Shown in pieces: positions 24,321-32,984 of a stretch of DNA of 45,343 nucleotides (within the stretch, counting starts at the first letter, position 1; every line of letters starts with the position of its first letter). Origin of the DNA: Chloroflexota bacterium (GTDB lineage Bacteria; Chloroflexota; Anaerolineae; Anaerolineales; UBA4823). The stretch is taken from assembly GCA_012516075.1 (NCBI GenBank), contig JAAYXE010000161.1, positions 1 through 45,343 of the forward strand, in the 5' to 3' direction. The notes beneath the pieces were generated by a model. It did no database searches, had not been told where the DNA came from, and was given only the letters and a program-made list of their open reading frames with translations. Made by a program: the position numbers and the translations under genes.

Positions 24321-24701
24321 TTGAGTATGATAGGTAAAAAGAAAAACATCCTGCTGGTGGCCTGCGCAGTTCTCTTTCTCCCGCTGTTGGGCCTGATTCT
24401 CTACTTAGCAGACCTGGGCCAGATGCCCGCCCCAGTCACAGCGCTGTACGCCTTTCCGCAGGGGGATAAGGTAGGTCACTTTGTTCTCATGGGTCTGCTG
24501 GGTTTGAGCCTGAATCTGCTGCTGCCATCTCGCCGCCGTGCGGTCCTGCCTGGAAGCCTGGCCGCCCTCTGCCTGGTGACCCTTGAGGAACTCAGCCAGA
24601 TCTTTTTCCACTCGCGTTCCTTTTCATTCGCCGACCTGGGCTTCAGCATTCTGGGCATTCTCAGCGCCGATCTGGCCCTGCGCCGGCTCAGGAAACCATA
24701 A
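24321..24701 (+). CDS. VanZ-like small membrane protein
   Basis: The 126-residue protein has about four membrane helices and the VanZ-family pattern: a first helix, then FPQGDKVGHFVLMGLLGLSL, a basic loop (LPSRRRAVLPG), ELSQIFFHSRSFSFADLGFS and a last helix. Relatives of VanZ are common and mostly uncharacterised; teicoplanin resistance is known only for VanZ itself. The TTG at 24321 has AAAGG 7 bases upstream; the ATG at 24327 is a close alternative. Confidence 0.75.
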   Translation: MSMIGKKKNILLVACAVLFLPLLGLILYLADLGQMPAPVTALYAFPQGDKVGHFVLMGLLGLSLNLLLPSRRRAVLPGSLAALCLVTLEELSQIFFHSRSFSFADLGFSILGILSADLALRRLRKP

Positions 24702-24743
24702 AAACCGGTTCCTGATCACAACCTACAGGGGTGAAATTCAAAC

Positions 24744-25148
24744 ATGCCGAAAGAGCATCTTAACCCTCCACAGCTTTTCCCCAGCCTGCAGTACGGGTTC
24801 TCCCAGGGTGTGACCGCCAGCGGCGGAAAAACGGTGTATCTCTCCGGCCAGGTGGCCTGGGATCAGAACCAGCAGCTTGTCGGGCCGGGAGATCTACACG
24901 CCCAGGCGCGCCAGGCCCTCCGCAACGTATCCATCGCCCTGCAGGCCGCTGGAGGAGATCTGGCAGATGTCGTCTCGATGCGCATTTACATCGTTCAGGA
25001 GAAAATGGGGGAGAGTCGTGCAATCACAAAAGCTCTGCAGGAATTTTTCCCCGGCGGCACGCCGCCGGCGACGACCTGGATCGGTGTACCCTCACTGGCT
25101 AACCGCGATTTCCTGGTCGAGATCGAAGCCATCGCCGTCATTGAGTAA
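24744..25148 (+). CDS. RidA (YjgF/YER057c/UK114) family protein
   Basis: The 134-residue single-domain protein begins with a short N-terminal extension and then the RidA core: GVTASGGKTVYLSGQVAWDQ, DLHAQARQALRNVSIALQAAGGDLADVVSMRIYI and the closing ATTWIGVPSLANRDFLVEIE. Canonical RidA deaminates enamine/imine intermediates and uses an Arg in the segment PARS; here the aligned residues are PATT, so the Arg is absent and the deaminase activity is doubtful. It may belong to one of the Rid subfamilies of other function. Neighbour genes encode NTF2-fold proteins. Confidence 0.88.
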   Translation: MPKEHLNPPQLFPSLQYGFSQGVTASGGKTVYLSGQVAWDQNQQLVGPGDLHAQARQALRNVSIALQAAGGDLADVVSMRIYIVQEKMGESRAITKALQEFFPGGTPPATTWIGVPSLANRDFLVEIEAIAVIE

Positions 25149-25179
25149 CGCTTGCTCTTCAGGCTGAGGAATCCAAAAA

Positions 25180-25575
25180 ATGAAGCTCACACTCGAATCG
25201 CTCTCGCAGTGGCTGGATCGCTACTTCAAAGCCTGGAAAACGAACGACCCGGATCAGGTGGCCGGGCTTTTCACGGAAGATGCGGTCTATTACTACGGTC
25301 CCTTCCAGGAGCCGGCGCGGGGTAGAAGGCACATTGTGGAACGCTGGGTTGCAGATCCCCAGCAGCAGACGGACATCCGCACATCATTCGAACCCCTGGC
25401 CGTAAACGGCCAGATGGGAATTGCTCACTGGCAGGCTGCTTTTCGCTCTGCAGGACAACCGCTGGTAGAAACCCGAATGGATGGAATCCTCGTACTGCAT
25501 TTTGACGAACAGCTCCGCTGCAAAGAGCACCGCGAATGGTATGTCCGGGAGGATGTGAGGGCGTCCCAGCAGTAA
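25180..25575 (+). CDS. NTF2-fold (SnoaL-like) protein, first copy
   Basis: The 131-residue protein has the NTF2-like cone fold pattern: a starting helix (WLDRYFKAWKTNDPDQVAGL), FTEDAVYYYGPFQEPARGRR, then strands ending in GILVLHFDEQLRCKEHREWY. Members range from hydroxynitrile or polyketide cyclases to isomerases and simple binding proteins, so the reaction cannot be assigned. It follows the RidA-like gene by 31 bp on the same strand. Confidence 0.8.
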   Translation: MKLTLESLSQWLDRYFKAWKTNDPDQVAGLFTEDAVYYYGPFQEPARGRRHIVERWVADPQQQTDIRTSFEPLAVNGQMGIAHWQAAFRSAGQPLVETRMDGILVLHFDEQLRCKEHREWYVREDVRASQQ

Positions 25576-25694
25576 ACAGGGCGGGTAACTCCCCGCCTGC
25601 CTTTACCCCATTTCCTTATTTCTGGACTATGCCGTTTTTTAATTTCGCCGGTTGCTGCGGAAAGACTCTATTGATTTCAACAGGAGATGGTCAC

Positions 25695-26111
25695 ATGGAT
25701 ACACTTTCGAATGAAGCACAAAATTTGTCGACTGCCCGGCAGTACCTGGGGGCTCTGGAACGGATGGAGGAGGCAGGTGTAATTGCCCGGTTCTTTCACA
25801 CTGATCTGGTCCAGGAAGAATTCCCCAACCGCCTGGTCCCCAACGGCGCCAGGCGTGACTTGAACGCTGTCCTGGAAGGGGTCGAAAGCGGCCGGCGAAT
25901 CATGAAATCTCAGCGCTATGAGGTGTTGAACGCGCTGGCGGCCGGTGAACAGGTTATCCTGGAAGTAGACTGGAGTGGAGAGCTGAGCACCTCACTGGGA
26001 GAGCAGTTCCCTGCCGGCTTCCAGTTCCACGCTCGCTTCGCAGTGTTCCTGGAGTTTCAGGACGGAAAAATCATCGCCCAGCGCAACTACGATTGTTATG
26101 ATCCCTGGTAA
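25695..26111 (+). CDS. NTF2-fold (SnoaL-like) protein, second copy
   Basis: The 138-residue protein again has the NTF2-like pattern: helix ARQYLGALERMEEAGVIARF, FHTDLVQEEFPNRLVPNGAR, DLNAVLEGVESGRRIMKSQR, and final strands FHARFAVFLEFQDGKIIAQR followed by NYDCYDPW. It is of a different subgroup from the preceding one. AGGAG lies 8-9 bases upstream of the ATG at 25695, fixing the start. The 119-bp gap before it contains an imperfect GC-rich hairpin near 25577-25599. Confidence 0.78.
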   Translation: MDTLSNEAQNLSTARQYLGALERMEEAGVIARFFHTDLVQEEFPNRLVPNGARRDLNAVLEGVESGRRIMKSQRYEVLNALAAGEQVILEVDWSGELSTSLGEQFPAGFQFHARFAVFLEFQDGKIIAQRNYDCYDPW

Positions 26112-26149
26112 CATCTCTCAGAATGAAAGAGGAGTAAAAAACGCAGCCC

Positions 26150-26707
26150 TTGAACACAGAGAATGTCGAAATTCATATCCGGCATGGCAGCCGCGCAGAC
26201 AACGTCCTGCTCGCCGAAATGGGTAGGGTCACCTTTTACGATTCCTTTGCAGAGCAGAACACACCCGAGAATATGGCTGCTTACCTCGCAGCTTCCTTCA
26301 GCCCCGAGATACAGGCTGCCGAGCTGGACAACCCGGGCTCATTGTTTCTGATCGCAGAGGTGAACAATACCCCCGCAGGTTACGCCCGCCTGCACACCGC
26401 CCCAGCCGGACAGCTGCTGCCAGCCGGGGTGACCGGTACGCATCCAGTGGAACTGGTGCGCATCTACGCGCGCAAAGAATGGATCGGCAAAGGCATCGGT
26501 GCAGCGCTGATGAAGGCCTGTCTGGAAGAAGCCGCTGCCAGAGGACATGATGTGATCTGGCTGGGCGTGTGGGAGCACAATCCGCGCGCCATCCATTTTT
26601 ATCAAAAATGGGGGTTCAGGGTGGTCGGATCGCAGATTTTCCAGCTCGGTGACGACCCGCAGCACGATCTGGTCATGCAGCGGTCGCTGGCGGATATCGA
26701 GACTTAA
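26150..26707 (+). CDS. GNAT-family N-acetyltransferase
   Basis: The 185-residue protein has the GNAT fold: EIHIRHGSRADNVLLAEMGR at the N-terminus, FLIAEVNNTPAGYARLH, motif A ELVRIYARKEWIGKGIGAAL with the acetyl-CoA-binding Q/RxxGxG/A loop, and motif B VIWLGVWEHNPRAIHFYQKW plus GFRVVG. It transfers acetyl from acetyl-CoA to an unknown amine. The TTG start is uncertain; GAGGAG lies 15 bases upstream. Confidence 0.9.
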   Translation: MNTENVEIHIRHGSRADNVLLAEMGRVTFYDSFAEQNTPENMAAYLAASFSPEIQAAELDNPGSLFLIAEVNNTPAGYARLHTAPAGQLLPAGVTGTHPVELVRIYARKEWIGKGIGAALMKACLEEAAARGHDVIWLGVWEHNPRAIHFYQKWGFRVVGSQIFQLGDDPQHDLVMQRSLADIET

Positions 26708-26712
26708 GCTCG

Positions 26713-28320
26713 ATGAGTGGTCGTGCAGGTTGGAGGATCTGGCTCTTTCTGGGGGTGCTGCTTCTAACCGCAGCTGCCTGCAATTTCCCCAGGCCTCGCG
26801 CGGGCCCTGCAGTTCCATCCACGGAACCTGCGGCTGCCGTCCCGCGGAGAACCGTGCCAGCCGCAGCAACCTCCACGCCGGCTGCGGCGACCGTGACACC
26901 AGAACCGCTCCCATCCTACCAGTCGGTTTTCGAGCCTGCGCCCTGCGCTTTTGAAACCCCGAAAAGTCACAGCCCGGAATGCGGTTACCTCCTGGTTCCC
27001 CAGGATCGATCGCGTCCAGAAGGGGCCTGGATACGCCTGCATACTGCCATCTTCCGCAGCCGGGCCGCCAGCCCTGCCCCCGACCCGGTGATTCATCTGG
27101 CTGGTGGGCCAGGGTCTTCATCCCTGCAGGCAGCGCCTTATATCTTTCAGCAGGGGATGGACGCCGTTCTGGAAACGCGCGACTTCATCTTTTTCGACCA
27201 GCGCGGCACCGGTTTCTCGCAGCCGCGCCTGGATTGTCCGGAACGCTTTGAGATCATCCCCGGGCTGCTGGAAAACCCGGTAACTGACGACGAAAACATA
27301 CGCCTGGTACGAGACGCATTCCTGCGCTGTCGCGACCGCCTGACTTCTGAAGGGGTGGACATCTCCATATACAACAGCGCAGCAGGCGCCGCGGATATCA
27401 ACGATCTGCGCCTGGCGCTTGGGTATGATCAGTTAAACCTGTATGGAGTCTCTTATGGAACGCGCCTGGCCCTGACCCTGATGCGTGATCATCCCGATGC
27501 GGTGCGCAGCGCCGTACTGGATTCAACCTACCCTCTGCAGGTGAACCTTTATCGCGAACTGCCTTACAGCGCCGGGCGGGCCTTTAACCGCTTGTTCGAA
27601 TACTGCGCCGCTGATCCGGAATGCAGCACAGCTTTTCCCAACCTGCGCTCCGTTTTCTTCGACCTGGTTGATGAGTTGAACGCCAGCCCGGTACCGGTTA
27701 CGCTGTTCGCTGGAGGCGCAGAAAGGAGGGTAACTTTCACCGGAGATCTGCTGATCGATGTGCTCTTCGTGGGTCTGTACCAGCCAGCAGTCGCTGCTTA
27801 CATGCCGGAGATGATCTTTGACATCCGGCAGGGAGATTTTGATATTCTGCGCCAGCGGCTGCGGCTGTATTATGAATCCCCGGGCGCATTTGGGATGCAG
27901 ATGTCTGTACAGTGCAGTGAGGAAATCCTGCTGCCTTCCGTAGAACCTGCCGGGCCAGCGCCTTCCCCACAGATTGCCGGCTTCTTCGCCGCAAGCACGG
28001 CGCCATTCACCGCTGTCTGCCAGGAGTGGAGCGGCAGCGAGCCGGACCCAATCGAAAGCCAGCCGGTGATTTCCGATCTACCCGTACTGGTGCTGGCCGG
28101 CGAACACGATCCCATTACGCCGCCATCCTGGGGCCAGATGGTCGCCGCAGACCTGACAAATGCGGCGTATTATGAATTCCCGGCCAACGGACACTGGGTG
28201 ACGCGCTCATCCCCCTGCGCGCAGCAGATGGCACTGGCCTTCTGGGAGAACCCGGAAGGGCCGCTGGACGCAGCATGTATCTCTTCGATTCCCAGCCTGA
28301 AATTCTATACCGGACCGTAA
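26713..28320 (+). CDS. Secreted TAP-like alpha/beta hydrolase (lipoprotein peptidase)
   Basis: The 535-residue protein has a likely lipoprotein signal (TAAAC, C23; the -3 residue is Ala, so the lipobox is not ideal) and an Ala/Pro/Thr linker to about 65. The hydrolase domain has the oxyanion HLAGGPGSSS, DFIFFDQRGTGFSQPRLDCP, the nucleophile elbow GVSYG with S247, and a C-terminal TAP-like domain with LAGEHDPITPP (Asp) and ANGHWV (His). These resemble prolyl/tripeptidyl aminopeptidases of Streptomyces (S33 family, PF08386). Likely role: release of N-terminal peptides outside the cell. It starts 5 bp after the GNAT gene. Confidence 0.9.
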   Translation: MSGRAGWRIWLFLGVLLLTAAACNFPRPRAGPAVPSTEPAAAVPRRTVPAAATSTPAAATVTPEPLPSYQSVFEPAPCAFETPKSHSPECGYLLVPQDRSRPEGAWIRLHTAIFRSRAASPAPDPVIHLAGGPGSSSLQAAPYIFQQGMDAVLETRDFIFFDQRGTGFSQPRLDCPERFEIIPGLLENPVTDDENIRLVRDAFLRCRDRLTSEGVDISIYNSAAGAADINDLRLALGYDQLNLYGVSYGTRLALTLMRDHPDAVRSAVLDSTYPLQVNLYRELPYSAGRAFNRLFEYCAADPECSTAFPNLRSVFFDLVDELNASPVPVTLFAGGAERRVTFTGDLLIDVLFVGLYQPAVAAYMPEMIFDIRQGDFDILRQRLRLYYESPGAFGMQMSVQCSEEILLPSVEPAGPAPSPQIAGFFAASTAPFTAVCQEWSGSEPDPIESQPVISDLPVLVLAGEHDPITPPSWGQMVAADLTNAAYYEFPANGHWVTRSSPCAQQMALAFWENPEGPLDAACISSIPSLKFYTGP

Positions 28321-28383
28321 TTTTCTACCGGCAAACGATCCAAGCCGCGCCTGCCCGGGCAGATCACCTGCAGGTCCCCGGCT

Positions 28384-28755
28384 TCAACCGGTAAGGACCG
28401 TCAGAGCCAGCAGCGCCCATCCGGCGACCATTGCCAGCCCGCCTAGAGGGGTGATTATTCCTAAACGCCGCTCCCCGCTCAGCACCAGTGCATACAGGCT
28501 GCCGGAAAACACCACGATCCCGGCCAGGAAGAGCAGGCCTGCTGCGACCGGCAGGCTGGACTCCGGCCAGCGCTCAACGGCATAGGCGGCCGCCAGCAGC
28601 GCCAGCGCATGGTACATCTGGTAGCGGACGGCAACTTCAAAGGTGTCGAGTCGATCGGGCGTCAGCCGGGCGCGCAGACCGTGCGCGCCGAATGCTCCCG
28701 CGGCGACGCCCAGCGCGCCAAACAGGCTGCCGAGGATGAAAAATGCTTCGCTCAT
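28384..28755 (-). CDS. DUF423 (YgdD-like) inner membrane protein
   Basis: The 123-residue protein has four membrane helices and the DUF423 signatures: FGALGVAAGAFGAHGLRARL, VRYQMYHALALLAA, GSLYALVLSGERRLGIITPL and GGLAMVAGWALLAL. Function unknown in bacteria. The 63 bp before its end, convergent with the hydrolase gene, shows no clear terminator. Confidence 0.9.
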   Translation of the reverse strand: MSEAFFILGSLFGALGVAAGAFGAHGLRARLTPDRLDTFEVAVRYQMYHALALLAAAYAVERWPESSLPVAAGLLFLAGIVVFSGSLYALVLSGERRLGIITPLGGLAMVAGWALLALTVLTG

Positions 28756-28809
28756 GATCGCATCCCCTGTGATGAACGAGAAGAACGAGAAATCTTGCCG
28801 GCGCCTCGC

Positions 28810-29664
28810 TCAGCGGCTGCCATTGGTAGAAATCAGCGATTGGATCGGCGTGGGGAGGCGGATTCCGCCCTCATCCAGCGCCGCCTGCACTCTGGCAAGG
28901 CCGGCATCTTTCGCCAGCGTGATATCCATCAGGCGGGTATTGACCCAGTAATAGAGTTTGAAGTCGATCAAGTTCTCATGGTTGGCCTGAAAGACAACCT
29001 GAGGGGAGGGATCGGCGAGGACGCCTGGTATCTGCAAGACAGCGTTTTTGGCCGCCTCGCTGATCACCGTCAGATCGCTCCCCTTTTCTACTCCGGCTGA
29101 GATTTCGATCCGCTGGTGAGGCGCCCGGCTGTAGTTGATAATCGGATTGGTGATCACGTCTGCGTTCGGCAGGATGACCACACGGCCGTCCCAGGTGCGA
29201 ATATCGGTCGTGCGCAGATCTACAGCCATCACCACCCCTGCATAACCACGCACTTCAATGACGTCTCCGGGTTGGAAAGGCTGCTGGATGAGCAGGATAA
29301 TCCCTGAGACAAAATTTTTGCTCACATCCTGAAGGGCAAAGCCGATGGTAAAACCGACAATACCCAGACCCGTCAGGAAAGCTGTCAGGTTGAAGTTCAA
29401 CTGCTGCAGGGCAGCCGTCAGCCCGAGGATGAACACCGTCCAGCGGGCGATCTTCGTCAGCATCAACACGGCCTGGGTGCTGGATTTACGCCGCAGTAGT
29501 GCACTGCGGACAGCCCTGCTGGCCAGCCCGGCGAGGTATATTCCCAGGGCAAAGATCACCAGTGCTGCGATCAAGTTGCTGAGGGCGGGCAAAAAGCGGG
29601 CAACCACTTCTTCCTGAAGCATCCGAAGCAGTTCAGCCAGAGCCTGTTGCAGTTCTTCGGTCAT
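28810..29664 (-). CDS. MscS-family mechanosensitive channel
   Basis: The 284-residue protein has three membrane helices with a Gly/Ala-rich third one ending in GIVGFTIGFALQDVSKNFVS, then the MscS beta domain (PFQPGDVIEVRGYAGVVMAV, RTWDGRVVILPNADVITNPI) and a C-terminal mixed domain ending near residue 280. The channel opens under membrane tension to release solutes in osmotic downshock. Start at 29664 was chosen for the adjacent GAGAGG; an upstream ATG adds 13 unlikely residues. Confidence 0.93.
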   Translation of the reverse strand: MTEELQQALAELLRMLQEEVVARFLPALSNLIAALVIFALGIYLAGLASRAVRSALLRRKSSTQAVLMLTKIARWTVFILGLTAALQQLNFNLTAFLTGLGIVGFTIGFALQDVSKNFVSGIILLIQQPFQPGDVIEVRGYAGVVMAVDLRTTDIRTWDGRVVILPNADVITNPIINYSRAPHQRIEISAGVEKGSDLTVISEAAKNAVLQIPGVLADPSPQVVFQANHENLIDFKLYYWVNTRLMDITLAKDAGLARVQAALDEGGIRLPTPIQSLISTNGSR

Positions 29665-29792
29665 GATTCCTCTCCACTGGTTGAATCCCCTGCCGCAAAT
29701 CATACCTTAAAGCCCATCCGCGCGCAAAAGCTGCATCTTATCGTGTGCACCGCTGCCCTGCTGGAGGCCGGATTTCAGGTACAATTTTCCCT

Positions 29793-30812
29793 ATGCTCCC
29801 CGCCGTCTCCATCCTGATGCCCTGTTACAACGCAGCCGGTACCCTGGAAGAAGCACTGGAAAGCCTGTACAACCAGACTCTGTCAGACTTTGAGATCATC
29901 GCCGTTGACGATGGCTCGACTGACCAGACAGCAAACATTCTGCAGCGCTGGGCGGAACGCGACCGCAGGCTGCGTGTGCTTTCTTCCCCTCACCAGGGCA
30001 TTATCGCAGCCCTGAACCTGGGGCTGGCGGCCTGCCGCGCCCCCTATGTGGCGCGCATGGATGCCGACGACCGTTCAATGCCAGAAAGGCTGGCCCTGCA
30101 GGTAGAATATTTAAACCAAAATCCAGAAACCGGTGTCGTTGGCTGCCTGGTGCGCGGCTTTCCCGCGGATCAGGTGCGCGAAGGGTTTCGAATTTACCTG
30201 GACTGGCTTAACTCACTGGTCAGCGGGGAAGATATCCGCAGAGAAATCTTTATCGAAAGCCCGCTGCCCCACCCCAGCGTCACATTCCGGAAAGAGCTGG
30301 TGCTGGGGGCAGGCGGCTATCAGGAACGTGGTTGGGCCGAAGATTATGACCTGTGGATGCGCCTGTATCTGCAGGGGGTAGGTTTCGCCAAAATCCCCAC
30401 ACATCTGCTGGAATGGCGCGAACATCCTCAGCGGCTGACGCGCTGCGATTCCCGCTACTCACTGGAAAATTTCCTGAGGGCGAAAGCCTATTACCTGGCC
30501 CGCGGCCCGCTGCGAGACAGGGATGCGGTCATCATCTGGGGTGCCGGAATGATGGGCCGCAGGCTGAGCAAACATCTGATACGGGAAGGCGCTCCGCTGG
30601 TCGCCTTTGTGGATATCGATCCCCGCAAGATCGGACACACCCGGCGCGGCAGGCCGGTAATCTCCCCTGACGACCTTCCGGGCTGGCTGCAGCAATACCA
30701 GAACCCGGTCGTGCTCGCTGCTGTCGGCGCCCGCGGGGCCAGAGCCCTTATCCGCCAGCAGCTCACCGCGCTGGGGCTGTGTGAAGGTAAAGATTGGTGG
30801 TGTGCAGCATAA
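29793..30812 (+). CDS. GT2-family glycosyltransferase fused to a C-terminal Rossmann domain
   Basis: The 339-residue protein starts as a GT-A glycosyltransferase of family 2: VSILMPCYNAAGTLEEALES, FEIIAVDDGSTDQTANIL and the DxD motif in VARMDADDRSMPERLALQ, then GWAEDYDLWMRLYLQG. The last 95 residues (from 244) form a separate nucleotide-binding fold: DAVIIWGAGMMGRRLSKHLI, LVAFVDIDPRKIGHTRRGRP, NPVVLAAVGARGARALIRQQ. That second domain resembles the N-terminal part of PglD-type sugar acetyltransferases and CoA-binding domains. Which nucleotide it binds is unknown. The ATG at 29793 places the first strand at the N-terminus. It leads a three-gene set with galE and another glycosyltransferase. Confidence 0.88.
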   Translation: MLPAVSILMPCYNAAGTLEEALESLYNQTLSDFEIIAVDDGSTDQTANILQRWAERDRRLRVLSSPHQGIIAALNLGLAACRAPYVARMDADDRSMPERLALQVEYLNQNPETGVVGCLVRGFPADQVREGFRIYLDWLNSLVSGEDIRREIFIESPLPHPSVTFRKELVLGAGGYQERGWAEDYDLWMRLYLQGVGFAKIPTHLLEWREHPQRLTRCDSRYSLENFLRAKAYYLARGPLRDRDAVIIWGAGMMGRRLSKHLIREGAPLVAFVDIDPRKIGHTRRGRPVISPDDLPGWLQQYQNPVVLAAVGARGARALIRQQLTALGLCEGKDWWCAA

Positions 30813-30848
30813 AAAATCAAAATAAAAGAGAGGCAGGATCAAACCAAT

Positions 30849-31826
30849 ATGAAAATTCTTGTTACAGGTGGGGCCGGTTATATCGGTTCAGCAGCCGCTC
30901 AGATGCTGCTAAACGCCGGTCATCAGGTTACCGTGATCGATTCGCTGTCCAGCGGGCACATCGAAGCCGTACCCGGTGGGGCTCATTTTGTCCACGCTGA
31001 CCTCGCCGACCGCAGCACCGTCGAGCGCGTCCTGTCTGAAGGATCGTTCGAGGCGATCATGCACTTTGCAGCTTCGATCGAAGCAGGCGAAAGCATGCGA
31101 GATCCGGGGAAATTCTTTCAAAACAACCTGTGCAACTCGCTGCAGCTCATCGAGCTGGGCGTCCGGCACGGCGTCCGGCGCTTCGTGCTTTCCTCCACCG
31201 CTGCGGTATACGACAGCAGTGACGAGCCCCTGACCGAAGACTCGAAGTTAGGCCCTAACAATGTATATGGTCACACAAAGCTGATGATCGAACAGGCCCT
31301 GGAATGGTACCGCCGCATTCACGGTCTGCACTTCGCCGCCCTGCGCTACTTCAACGCGGCCGGCGCCCTGCCCGACCGTGGTGAAGCCCACCAGCCTGAA
31401 ACCCACCTGATTCCACTGGTCCTTCAAGTCCCTCTGGGGCTGCGCCCATCGGTCGCCATCTACGGCAGCGACTACCCTACTCCGGACGGCACCTGCATTC
31501 GCGACTACATCCATATCGAGGACCTGGTATCCGCGCATCTGCTGGTGCTGGATGCACTGGAGGAAAAAGATCGCCTGATTTACAATCTAGGAAACGGCGC
31601 CGGATATTCGGTGCTTGAGGTCATCGAGACTGCCCGCAAGGTAACCGGGCACCCGATACCAGCCGAAGAAAAACCGCGCCGCCCCGGTGATGCGCCTCGC
31701 CTGGTAGCGTCCTCTGCCCGTATCCGGGAGGAGCTGGGCTGGGTCCCACAGAAGCCTGATCTGGCGGAGATCATCCGCAGTGCCTGGGAATGGCACAGCA
31801 CTCACCCCAACGGTTATGCATCCTGA
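30849..31826 (+). CDS. galE: UDP-glucose 4-epimerase
   Basis: The 325-residue protein has the extended short-chain dehydrogenase fold: MKILVTGGAGYIGSAAAQML, SLSSGHIEAVPGGAHFVHAD, the SSTAAVYD strand with catalytic Ser, YGHTKLMIEQALEWY with catalytic Tyr/Lys, LRYFNAAGALPDRGEAHQPE, and DYPTPDGTCIRDYIHIEDLV. These are GalE signatures, including the TPDGTCIRDYIH segment. It interconverts UDP-Glc and UDP-Gal, supplying galactose for surface glycans, in line with the flanking glycosyltransferases. Confidence 0.95.
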   Translation: MKILVTGGAGYIGSAAAQMLLNAGHQVTVIDSLSSGHIEAVPGGAHFVHADLADRSTVERVLSEGSFEAIMHFAASIEAGESMRDPGKFFQNNLCNSLQLIELGVRHGVRRFVLSSTAAVYDSSDEPLTEDSKLGPNNVYGHTKLMIEQALEWYRRIHGLHFAALRYFNAAGALPDRGEAHQPETHLIPLVLQVPLGLRPSVAIYGSDYPTPDGTCIRDYIHIEDLVSAHLLVLDALEEKDRLIYNLGNGAGYSVLEVIETARKVTGHPIPAEEKPRRPGDAPRLVASSARIREELGWVPQKPDLAEIIRSAWEWHSTHPNGYAS

Positions 31827-31844
31827 GAGGGTGGCCCTGGAAAT

Positions 31845-32930
31845 ATGCAGATCCTTTATGATGGCTGGTCACTGAGCCGCGCACCGGGCAGTCTTGCGGG
31901 GCTGCACCTGCAGACCCTGCTTTCTCTGCTGCCGTCCGCCGTTGATGCGTACGTTGCTCTCCCCGCACCGGCGGCGGTCCGCCTGCCCGCAGCCATCCAG
32001 CAGAAGGTTCGCCCGGTATCCCCGTCGCCATCAGCCCATCTGGTCTGGCAGCAGCATATGCTGCCGGCCCTGGCCAGGGAGATGCAGGCGCAGTTAATCC
32101 ACCTGCCTCACCCATCGCCAGCCCTTTTTTCCCCGGTTCCCGTGGTCGTCAGCCCGACAGGGATGAGCGCTGCAGCGAAACCGCGGCCGCGCGGGCTGTT
32201 CGAGCGCCTGCGAGACGCAATGGCTCAGGGGGGCATGGCGCGCGGAGCATGGCTGCTCTGGCCGGAGGACCTGCCATCCAGCGCAGCCGGCGTGCAGCGC
32301 CTGCCACCAGCCGTACACCCGGCCTTTCGCAGGTTGGACCAGGAGCCAATAGAAGTTAATGAACGACTCGAGCTGCCGGACACCTACATTTTCTATCATG
32401 GCCCCAGCCAGCCAGACGACCTGAGCAGGCTGCTGGGCGCCTGGAAATGGGCCGCTGCCCCCATCGGAGAGCAGTACCCGCTCTTGATCGCCGGCCTCGA
32501 CCCGGTTTCTCCAGCCTCGTTCACCCGTCTGCTGGACAATTATGACCTGCAGGAGACCGTGCGCATGGTCAACCCGCAGTCGATCGAAGAGCTGTCTCAG
32601 CTTTACCAGGGTTGTGCAGCCTTCTTTTACCCTGCTCAAAGCGACCCGTGGGGTGAGATGCTGCGGGCGGCGCTGCTGTACGAAAAACCTGTCGTCGCCC
32701 TGGAAACGCCCCTGTCTGGTGCGCTGGTCGGCCCGGCAGGATATCTGGTGCCCTCTTCCAGCAACGTGGAACGCGGACTGGGCGCGGCTCTGATTACGGT
32801 AATTGTTGAAGAAAGCGTTGCCAGCGGACTGGCAGCTGCCGCCCGCCGCCAGCCAGCATCCTGGCGCCTGGATGATTTCCCCTTACAGCTTGAAGCCTGT
32901 TACCGGCAGATCATCGACAGCTCGAAGTAA
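31845..32930 (+). CDS. GT4-like glycosyltransferase
   Basis: The 361-residue protein looks like a GT-B glycosyltransferase of the GT4 type. The N-terminal half (MQILYDGWSLSRAPGSLAGL, LHLPHPSPALFSPVPVVVSP) is divergent. The C-terminal half has DTYIFYHGPSQPDDLSRLLG, YPLLIAGLDP, TVRMVNPQSIEELSQLYQGC, AAFFYPAQSDPWGEMLRAAL and PVVALETPLSGALVGPAGYL. In place of the usual E-x7-E/G-EPFG loop it has S-DPWGE. It probably adds a hexose to a lipid- or wall-linked glycan; donor unknown. Starts 19 bp after galE, same operon. Confidence 0.75.
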   Translation: MQILYDGWSLSRAPGSLAGLHLQTLLSLLPSAVDAYVALPAPAAVRLPAAIQQKVRPVSPSPSAHLVWQQHMLPALAREMQAQLIHLPHPSPALFSPVPVVVSPTGMSAAAKPRPRGLFERLRDAMAQGGMARGAWLLWPEDLPSSAAGVQRLPPAVHPAFRRLDQEPIEVNERLELPDTYIFYHGPSQPDDLSRLLGAWKWAAAPIGEQYPLLIAGLDPVSPASFTRLLDNYDLQETVRMVNPQSIEELSQLYQGCAAFFYPAQSDPWGEMLRAALLYEKPVVALETPLSGALVGPAGYLVPSSSNVERGLGAALITVIVEESVASGLAAAARRQPASWRLDDFPLQLEACYRQIIDSSK

Positions 32931-32931
32931 C

Positions 32932-32967
32932 AAAAAAACGCCTGGAGCCGGCGCTCCAGGTGTTTTT
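32932..32967. terminator. Bidirectional terminator between convergent genes
   Basis: CGCCTGGAGC (32939-32948) pairs with GCTCCAGGTG (32953-32962), loop 4 nt, flanked by an A-run (32932-32938) and a T-run (32963-32967). Suits both the plus-strand glycosyltransferase and the minus-strand LysM gene. Confidence 0.88.
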
Positions 32968-32984
32968 CGTGATCACAGGGCTTG

